A DNA stretch of 6,594 nt from Planctomycetota bacterium (GTDB lineage Bacteria > Planctomycetota > Brocadiia > SM23-32): assembly GCA_018400625.1 (NCBI GenBank), contig JAGYMJ010000434.1:1-6594 (forward strand). The letters are read 5' to 3'. This document shows, piece by piece, positions 1 through 5,318 of the stretch. The translations under genes and the position numbers were made by a program. Numbering within the stretch: position 1 is the stretch's first letter; the number at the start of each line of letters is the position of its first letter. A model generated the notes under the pieces. It was not told where the DNA came from. It made no database searches and saw nothing but the letters and a program-made list of their open reading frames with translations.

Positions 1-137
1 TCATCAAGCGGCAGTTCAACTGACCGGTAATCTTTAAGACGCTCCTCGACAGGGCGATAGGCGGTGTCCTGTCGGGAGTATTGTAAAAACCCCCGATCTT
101 TGTCTTTCAATCCCGTATATTTTTTCTGCTGGTTCAT
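1..137 (-). CDS. gltD: Glutamate synthase small subunit, N-terminal fragment (gltD, cut by window edge)
   Basis: Reading the minus strand from the ATG at 137-135 gives an open frame of 45 codons that leaves the window at base 1 with no stop. The peptide contains RGFLQYSRQDTAYRPVEERL, followed by KDYRSVELPL. This matches the usual GltD N-terminus, in which a short GFLEY-like segment and a YRPVEER/KDY segment precede the cysteine-rich Fe-S domain and the FAD/NADPH-binding domains; those domains lie outside the window. In the family, GltD passes electrons from NAD(P)H through FAD and Fe-S clusters to GltB. The ATG is one base past the gltB stop (TAA, A, ATG), so the two are very probably co-transcribed and translationally coupled. 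The ribosome binding site is weak (GAAGTGA inside the end of gltB), which fits coupling. The identification rests on the N-terminus and position only. Confidence 0.92.
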   Translation of the reverse strand, partial: MNQQKKYTGLKDKDRGFLQYSRQDTAYRPVEERLKDYRSVELPLD

Positions 138-138
138 T

Positions 139-3100
139 TTAGTTGTTTTCGATTTCACTTCGTTCGGTTTCCAGGTCTTCCTTACTCATACGTCCGAGAA
201 CTCTTTTATATTCCATGGGGAAGACTTTGATGAAATGGGGAAGGCGATCGGCCCAGTTATCCAATATATCTTCGGCGCGTTTACTGCCGGTCAGTTCATG
301 GTGTTTGGATATCAATGAGCGCAGGATTTTCAAGTCTTCCGCATTCTCAGCGATTTCAAGGTCCACCATATCGAGGTTGCAATGGGCGTCAAAAAGGCCC
401 GTTTCGTCATAGACATAGGCGATACCGCCGCTCATGCCGGCGGCAAAATTTACACCCGTCCCGCCCAGCACGACGACAGTTCCGCCCGTCATATACTCGC
501 ATCCATGATCGCCAACACCTTCGACAACGGCGGTGGCACCGCTGTTTCTGATCGCAAAGCGTTCACCTGCCCGCCCACAGCAATAGAGTTCGCCGGCAGT
601 GGCGCCGTAAAGGGCGACGTTACCGGCCACGATATTATTTTTTGGATCGTATCCGGCATCTTCGTAAGGCCGCAAGACGATTTTTGCTCCTGAAAGCCCT
701 TTTCCCAGGTAGTCGTTCGCCTCACCTTCCAGTATAAATGTCATGCCCTTGCAGCAGAACGCGCCGAAACTCTGCCCGGCCGCCCCCTTGAACTTGAACT
801 TCAACGTGTCTTCAGGGAGGCCGTCGATCCCATATTTTCGGGTAATTTTATTGGAGATGATCGTACCTACCGTTCTGTCCACATTTCTTATATCTTTCGA
901 TACCTCGACCGGCACGCCGGTTGCGATCGCCGATTCCAGACGGGGCATCAGCGAATAATCCATCGAGTCATCAATACCTTGATCCTGAGGGCGAGTACAA
1001 CGTCTCTGATGGGGTTCGGTTTTCACTTGATGAAGTATTTTGGAGTAATCCAGCCCGCGCGCTTTCCAGAAATTGACGGCATCGTTCATCTGCAGAAGAT
1101 CGCTGCGGCCCACCAGTTCATCAAACTTTCTGCATCCCAGTTGCGCCATGATTCCGCGCACTTCGCCGGCCATCATTCGGATATAATTGACAACATGTTC
1201 AGGTTTTCCGGTGTATCTTTTTCTCAGTTCAGGGTCCTGCGTGGCGATACCGACGGGACAGGTGTTTTTATGGCATTTTCGCATCATTACACAACCGCAG
1301 ACGACCAGGGCGGCGGTGGCCAGGCCGAATTCTTCGGCGCCCAGCAGGGCGCCGATAACGACATCCCTGCCGGTCTTGATCTGCCCGTCCACCTGGAGTC
1401 TGACGCGACTGCGGAGTCGATTAAGCGCAAGGGTCTGCTGAGTTTCTGAGAGTCCGATTTCCCACGGTATCCCGGCATGCTTAATGGACGACAGCGGTGA
1501 GGCTCCGGTTCCGCCGTCATATCCGCTGATCAATATCATATCCGCATGGGCCTTTGCAACGCCGGCCGCGACGGTGCCGACGCCCAGGCTGGAGACCAAT
1601 TTGACCGAGATGCGTGCCTCGGGATTGGAGCATTTGAGGTCGCGGATGAGCTGGGCAATATCTTCGATAGAATAAATATCGTGATGCGGCGGGGGGGAAA
1701 TCAGGGTCACCCCCGGCGTGGAATGGCGCACACGTGCAATGACCTGATCGACTTTGTAACCGGGCAGCTGACCGCCCTCGCCGGGCTTGGCACCCTGAGC
1801 AATCTTTATCTGCAGATCACGTGCATGGGCAAGATATTGGGAGGTGACCCCGAATCGACCGCTGGCGATCTGCTTGATGGCACTGATCAGAGAATCGCCG
1901 TCAGGCAGCGGTTCATAGCGTCGGGGGTCCTCGCCTCCCTCCCCGCTGTTACTCATGCCGCCTATGCGGTTCATGGCTACAGCCAGTGTTTCGTGCGCCT
2001 CGCGACTGATTGAGCCGAAGGACATCGCACCTGTCACGAAGCGTTTCATTAAAGATTCTTCGCTTTCCACCTCATCAACAGGGATAGGGCAGCTTTTTTT
2101 TAAGGAGAAAAGGCCCCGCAGAGTGCTTTGGCGTTCTGACTGGTCATTGATCATAGCAGCGAACTCTTGATACCGTTCAGGGTCATTTTCGCGTGCAGCC
2201 CGCTGGAGAGTATGAATGGATTCCGGGGTCCAAAGATGTCTCTCCCCATCTTTACGCTGCGTATAATGTCCGCCGGGCGGCAGGAGGGAAGTTCTTCTTT
2301 TCGCAGGAGTGTAAGCAAACCGGTACCTTGCGAGCGCTTCCTTAGCGATCCCATCCATTCCGATTCCACCTATGCGCGATGCGGTTCCCTCGAAGTATTT
2401 GTCCACGACTTTTTTATCGAGCCCTACGGCTTCAAAAACCTGTGCGCTGCGGTAACTTCTCAGTGTTGAAATACCGCTCTTCGACATGACTTTGAGCAGT
2501 CCATGGCGCAGGGATTGGATATAATTCTCTATAGCTTTGGTCACGCTGAGATTTTCGGGAAGTTTTTTTTCTTCGGCCATATCGGCCACGGTTTCAAAAG
2601 CGAGATAGGGGTTGATGGCGCTTGCGCCGTATCCCAGCAGCAGGGCGGCATGCATGACCTCGCGCACTTCACCGCTCTGCACGATCAGTCCGGTGGGTGT
2701 GCGCAGGTTTGAACGGACGAGGTGTTTATTCACAGCAGCGACGGCCAGGAGGGCGGGGATTGGCGCCTGGCCTTTCGGCAGGTTCATATCGCTGAGCACC
2801 AGGATATTGTCCCCATCGCGAACGGCCAATTCGGCTGAACGGGAAAGGTCTGCTAAAGCGTTCTCCAGCCCCCTTCCTTCGGCATCTGAGGGGAATCCCA
2901 GAGTGAGCGTTTTACAGGAAAAATCCTTCAGATTCAGCGTCCTTATCCGTTCCAGATCATCGTTTGAAAGAAAAGGATGGTTCAGTTTAAGGAGGCGGGC
3001 GTGGTTGGGAACCTCTTTCAGGATATTGTCCGGCAGGCCGATAAAGGTCATCAGCGACATGACCAATTCTTCACGGATAGGGTCGATGGCGGGATTGGTC

Positions 3101-4752
3101 ACTTGAGCGAACAGTTGCTTGAAATACCAATAGAGCAGCTGCGGTTTTTCCGACAGCACGGCCGGCGGCTGATCCGCGCCCATCGACCCGATAGGTTCTT
3201 TGGCGTTGGAAGCCATCGGGGCAAGGATACGGCTGAAATCTTCCCGGGTATAGCCGAACAATTGATGGCGGAAAGACAAAGTTTTTTTATCGGGTTGAAT
3301 GGGTGAAACCGCTCCGTAAAGGCCGTGGATAGAAATCTTATTCTCTTCGACCCAACGCCTGTAGGGCTGTCGTCTTGCAAGATACATTTTTAGCTGAGTG
3401 TCATAGATCATGCGCCCTGATTCGATATCGGCCATCACCATCTGCCCCGGCCGCAGCGCGCCTTTTGTTTCGACTTCGGAGGCGGGGATGTCCAGCACTC
3501 CGGTTTCTGAAGCGAAGACGACGAACCCGTTTTTCGTCACGGTGTAACGGCCCGGACGCAGGCCGTTGCGGTCCAGCAGCGCACCGATTTTGCGTCCGTC
3601 GGTGAAGGCGACCGAAGCGGGGCCGTCCCACGGTTCCATAAGACCCGCGTGGTACTCAAAAAACCCCCTGAGGTCGGGGCCGATCGGATATTTAGCGCCC
3701 CATGCCTGCGGGATCAGCATCATCATGGCGTGCGACAGCGAGCGGCCGCCGCGTTCAATCAATTCAAGAGCGTTGTCCAGGCACGCCGAATCGCTGGCCT
3801 TTTCATCGAGAACAGGGAGCAGTTTCTTAATATCCTTGCCAAACAGGCTCGATTCAAGGCCCTGTTCACGTGCTTTCATCCAGTTGAGATTGCCGCGCAA
3901 AGCGTTGATCTCGCCGTTATGGGCGAGCATCCGGAAAGGCTGTGCAAGCTCCCAGGTGGGTTGAGTGTTGGTGCTGTAGCGCTGATGCACTACGGCCAGG
4001 GCGCTTTCGAAATCAGGATGCGACAAATCAGGATAAAATTGTGCAAGCTGGGGCGCGAGCATCAGACCTTTATAGACAGTTGTACGGGCGGACAGGCTGG
4101 GGATATAACAGCGGATGCTCAATCTTTGTGCACTATGTTCAATAACGCGCCGTAAAACGTACAACCTTCTCTCCATGGCCTCGACTTTATATGGCCCGGC
4201 AACAAAAAACTGTAAGATTTCGGGCATATCTTTCCGCGCCTGGTCTCCCAGGGACGTCTCTTCCACAGGCACCTTTCTCCAACCAATGAGGTCGAAGTTT
4301 TCTTTGCCGACAACCTCCTCTATCAGTTCACAGGCTTTCAGGACCCGGGTTGAGTCGTGCGACAAAAAAACTGTCCCTACACCGTATTTCCCAGGAAGGG
4401 GGAGTGTTATATGGTGTTTTTTCAGTTGTGTGCGCAAAAACTTATCCGGTATCTGCAGGAGAAGCCCGGCGCCGTCACCTGTTGCCGCGTCCGCGCCGGC
4501 CGCCCCTCTGTGCTGAAGGTTGACGAGCACCTCGATGCCCTGCTCGACGATACGGTGGCTTGGTGATCCGCTGAGGTCGGCAAGGAAACCCACGCCGCAG
4601 GAACCGTGTTCCGAGTTCGGGTTGTAAAGCCCCTCAGCTTTTAATCCGGTTCGAGAGAGGGCCCTGTGCGTGCTTTCTCCTCCGGATGAGCAAGCTTCCG
4701 TTTTACGAAGACTTTTTGAATGATTTGTTTCCGTTGATAAGTGGGTTTTCAT
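139..4752 (-). CDS. gltB: Glutamate synthase large (alpha) subunit, complete
   Basis: A complete 1537-residue frame of normal bacterial GltB length. The enzyme hydrolyses glutamine and adds the ammonia to 2-oxoglutarate with electrons from GltD, in the cytoplasm. Domains in order: a class II glutamine amidotransferase from Cys52 (in EHGSCGVGF) to about 430, with HNGEIN at 278-283; a central domain about 480-770; an FMN-binding synthase domain about 825-1200 with MSFGSIS (910-916), SNSGEGGEDPRRY (934-946), GAKPGEGGQLPG (987-998) and GGTGASP (1080-1086); the [3Fe-4S] ligands Cys1154, Cys1160 and Cys1165 in C-x5-C-x4-C spacing; and a C-terminal GXGXG beta-helix domain from about GQSFG (1326-1330). 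Cys52 must become the N-terminus, so residues 1-51 are a propeptide; its first half is polar and unlike its relatives. The ATG at 4752 is the only in-frame Met near the start, but no good Shine-Dalgarno precedes it, so a downstream GTG/TTG start within the propeptide is possible. One oddity is Ala284, where HNGEIN-Thr is usual. gltD follows directly. Confidence 0.98.
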   Translation of the reverse strand: MKTHLSTETNHSKSLRKTEACSSGGESTHRALSRTGLKAEGLYNPNSEHGSCGVGFLADLSGSPSHRIVEQGIEVLVNLQHRGAAGADAATGDGAGLLLQIPDKFLRTQLKKHHITLPLPGKYGVGTVFLSHDSTRVLKACELIEEVVGKENFDLIGWRKVPVEETSLGDQARKDMPEILQFFVAGPYKVEAMERRLYVLRRVIEHSAQRLSIRCYIPSLSARTTVYKGLMLAPQLAQFYPDLSHPDFESALAVVHQRYSTNTQPTWELAQPFRMLAHNGEINALRGNLNWMKAREQGLESSLFGKDIKKLLPVLDEKASDSACLDNALELIERGGRSLSHAMMMLIPQAWGAKYPIGPDLRGFFEYHAGLMEPWDGPASVAFTDGRKIGALLDRNGLRPGRYTVTKNGFVVFASETGVLDIPASEVETKGALRPGQMVMADIESGRMIYDTQLKMYLARRQPYRRWVEENKISIHGLYGAVSPIQPDKKTLSFRHQLFGYTREDFSRILAPMASNAKEPIGSMGADQPPAVLSEKPQLLYWYFKQLFAQVTNPAIDPIREELVMSLMTFIGLPDNILKEVPNHARLLKLNHPFLSNDDLERIRTLNLKDFSCKTLTLGFPSDAEGRGLENALADLSRSAELAVRDGDNILVLSDMNLPKGQAPIPALLAVAAVNKHLVRSNLRTPTGLIVQSGEVREVMHAALLLGYGASAINPYLAFETVADMAEEKKLPENLSVTKAIENYIQSLRHGLLKVMSKSGISTLRSYRSAQVFEAVGLDKKVVDKYFEGTASRIGGIGMDGIAKEALARYRFAYTPAKRRTSLLPPGGHYTQRKDGERHLWTPESIHTLQRAARENDPERYQEFAAMINDQSERQSTLRGLFSLKKSCPIPVDEVESEESLMKRFVTGAMSFGSISREAHETLAVAMNRIGGMSNSGEGGEDPRRYEPLPDGDSLISAIKQIASGRFGVTSQYLAHARDLQIKIAQGAKPGEGGQLPGYKVDQVIARVRHSTPGVTLISPPPHHDIYSIEDIAQLIRDLKCSNPEARISVKLVSSLGVGTVAAGVAKAHADMILISGYDGGTGASPLSSIKHAGIPWEIGLSETQQTLALNRLRSRVRLQVDGQIKTGRDVVIGALLGAEEFGLATAALVVCGCVMMRKCHKNTCPVGIATQDPELRKRYTGKPEHVVNYIRMMAGEVRGIMAQLGCRKFDELVGRSDLLQMNDAVNFWKARGLDYSKILHQVKTEPHQRRCTRPQDQGIDDSMDYSLMPRLESAIATGVPVEVSKDIRNVDRTVGTIISNKITRKYGIDGLPEDTLKFKFKGAAGQSFGAFCCKGMTFILEGEANDYLGKGLSGAKIVLRPYEDAGYDPKNNIVAGNVALYGATAGELYCCGRAGERFAIRNSGATAVVEGVGDHGCEYMTGGTVVVLGGTGVNFAAGMSGGIAYVYDETGLFDAHCNLDMVDLEIAENAEDLKILRSLISKHHELTGSKRAEDILDNWADRLPHFIKVFPMEYKRVLGRMSKEDLETERSEIENN

Positions 4753-4801
4753 TATATGTTGAAATGTAATTCATAGAGGGTGTTCAATTACTGTGCACAA
4801 G

Positions 4802-4823
4802 ATTGCTTACATAATAAAGCAAT
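4802..4823. promoter_or_regulatory. Palindrome at predicted gltB transcription start (possible operator)
   Basis: A perfect inverted repeat of 7-base arms, ATTGCTT (4802-4808) and AAGCAAT (4817-4823), is separated by 8 AT-rich bases. The dyad covers the predicted start site near 4818 and ends two bases short of the -10 hexamer. That position suits a repressor operator; as RNA it would be a weak hairpin at the start of the gltB leader. I cannot name a regulator. Confidence 0.35.
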
Positions 4824-4824
4824 A

Positions 4825-4833
4825 ATTGTACCA
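4825..4833 (-). promoter_or_regulatory. Candidate gltBD promoter, extended -10
   Basis: On the minus strand the sequence reads TGGTACAAT: a TACAAT -10 hexamer at 4830-4825 preceded by TGn, an extended -10. No acceptable -35 hexamer lies 16-18 bases upstream; the nearest TTGAAA is only 9 bases away. Transcription would begin near 4818 and give a leader of about 66 nt before the gltB ATG. The AT-rich setting between the GC-rich middle block and gltB supports a promoter here, but it is a prediction from sequence only. Confidence 0.4.
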
Positions 4834-4842
4834 ATATTTTTT

Positions 4843-4934
4843 CAACCGCTCCCAGCGCTTTGCGCTGAAACTGAACTATGCGAGTTGAAAATTTATCGGT
4901 GGGCGTTGGATAGGGGGGGCGTTGGGAGCGGTTG
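4843..4934. repeat. Long inverted repeat, 16-base arms around a 60-base centre
   Basis: CAACCGCTCCCAGCGC (4843-4858) is complementary to GCGTTGGGAGCGGTTG (4919-4934) at 15 of 16 positions. The single difference pairs G4855 with T4922, so plus-strand RNA would form an unbroken 16-bp helix with one G-U pair, whereas minus-strand RNA would have a C-A mismatch. Inside, AGCGC (4854-4858) and GCGCT (4862-4866) form a small competing hairpin, and GGGCGTTGG occurs twice (4901-4909 and 4917-4925). No T-run follows on either strand, so a simple terminator is unlikely. No target-site duplication was seen at the ends. Confidence 0.7.
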
Positions 4935-4944
4935 GAAAGTCGGA

Positions 4945-4998
4945 CGGCTCCGCAGCGAGAGCCGGCCGGGCGCGCTGGTGATTTGGGGGTTTAGCGCG
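4945..4998. repeat. Two adjacent small GC-rich inverted repeats
   Basis: CGGCTC (4945-4950) pairs with GAGCCG (4959-4964) across an 8-base loop. CGCGCT (4971-4976) pairs with AGCGCG (4993-4998) across 16 bases. An 8-base self-complementary CCGGCCGG lies between them at 4962-4969. Each alone could arise by chance in GC-rich DNA; together with the longer repeats on both sides they make the block unusually able to fold. Confidence 0.45.
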
Positions 4999-5006
4999 TG
5001 GGTAAC

Positions 5007-5087
5007 CGCTGCCGGCGCCCGTGCCTGGCAAGATCACAGCGAAGCATTCACGTCGGCTTAGAAAATCGACTCAAGCGTCCGGCAGCG
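5007..5087. repeat. Inverted repeat, 9-base arms
   Basis: CGCTGCCGG (5007-5015) is the exact reverse complement of CCGGCAGCG (5079-5087), with 63 bases between. The right arm overlaps a 10-base direct repeat, CAGCGCTTTG, found at 5083-5092 and also at 4853-4862 in the left arm of the larger inverted repeat. The two structures therefore share sequence, which hints at an element with related ends. Confidence 0.5.
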
Positions 5088-5120
5088 CTTTGGGATAGTA
5101 TGTCCACTGAAACAAAACAT

Positions 5121-5150
5121 TTGAAACCATATCCGCCTGTGTGATATACT
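5121..5150 (+). promoter_or_regulatory. Promoter of the DUF4838 gene, sigma-70 type with extended -10
   Basis: TTGAAA (5121-5126) is followed after 18 bases by TATACT (5145-5150), and the -10 is preceded by TGA (5142-5144), an extended -10 motif. The hexamers differ from consensus by two bases (-35) and one base (-10). Transcription would start near 5157, giving a leader of about 160 nt. TGAAAC occurs at 5108-5113 and again at 5122-5127 over the -35, which might be a half-site pair but is short. This is the best promoter-like match I found in the intergenic region. Confidence 0.6.
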
Positions 5151-5156
5151 TTATCT

Positions 5157-5318
5157 GTAAGTCCTCAGTAAACCACGTTGTTCCCCCATCGGCACGGAGC
5201 ACGGTGAGGATAAAACGACGCACTTTACTGAATATTTACCTTTATTTTACCTGGCAGCATTTATGATTGATAATTTCGAAGAATAATCACAATTTTGCAG
5301 TAAAAGGGAGAATTTGAT
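5157..5318 (+). promoter_or_regulatory. Long leader of the DUF4838 mRNA with alternative pairings
   Basis: If the promoter above is correct, about 160 nt are transcribed before the ATG. Three copies of a short word alternate in direction: TCAGTAAA (5165-5172), TTTACTGA (5224-5231) and CAGTAAA (5298-5304). The middle copy can pair with the first (8 bp) or the third (7 bp), but not both. The third copy touches the Shine-Dalgarno, so the second pairing could hide it. The helices are short and AU-rich and matches of this length are expected by chance, so this is only a suggestion. No known riboswitch class was recognised. Confidence 0.25.
5303..5310 (+). promoter_or_regulatory. Ribosome binding site that fixes the DUF4838 start
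   Basis: AAAGGGAG lies 8 bases before the ATG at 5319, a normal spacing. An in-frame TAA at 5301-5303 rules out any longer N-terminus. The other in-frame ATG (5343) would cut into the signal peptide and has no comparable site. Confidence 0.8.

Larger units (their letters stand above)
4753..5318. other. Divergent intergenic region between gltB and the DUF4838 gene
   Basis: These 566 bases hold no convincing gene. Three parts can be told apart by eye. 4753-4842 is AT-rich and carries gltB leader and promoter signals. About 4843-5092 is GC-rich and contains several inverted repeats. 5093-5318 is AT-rich again and carries the promoter and leader of the DUF4838 gene. No tRNA, terminator with a T-run, CRISPR repeat or transposase remnant is visible. 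An open frame at 4780-5061 exists but looks accidental. Confidence 0.85.

Noticed and set aside
1546..2013. A 155-codon plus-strand frame and similar long frames opposite gltB.
   Set aside because: They lie antisense to conserved FMN-domain motifs of GltB and show no domain of their own, so they are shadows.
4701..4775. A 23-codon minus-strand frame (starting MNYISTYNEN) that overlaps the gltB start in another frame, as if it were a leader peptide.
   Set aside because: It has no ribosome binding site, no run of a regulatory amino acid, and ends inside gltB without a hairpin or T-run. It is most likely chance.
4792..4799. TGTGCACA, a self-complementary 8-mer in the gltB leader, as an operator.
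   Set aside because: It is short, does not extend into flanking bases, and lies inside the predicted leader; one such 8-mer is expected often by chance.
4913..4919. A run of seven G with nearby G-tracts as a possible quadruplex.
   Set aside because: The neighbouring G-tracts are short and uneven (two to three G at irregular spacing), so a stable four-tract structure is not well supported.
4780..5061. A 93-codon plus-strand frame across the GC-rich intergenic block.
   Set aside because: It starts at a GTG with a purine run directly touching it (no spacing), shows no recognisable domain, changes composition midway from AT-rich to GC-rich, and is rich in Trp, Arg and Gly as expected of noncoding GC-rich DNA.
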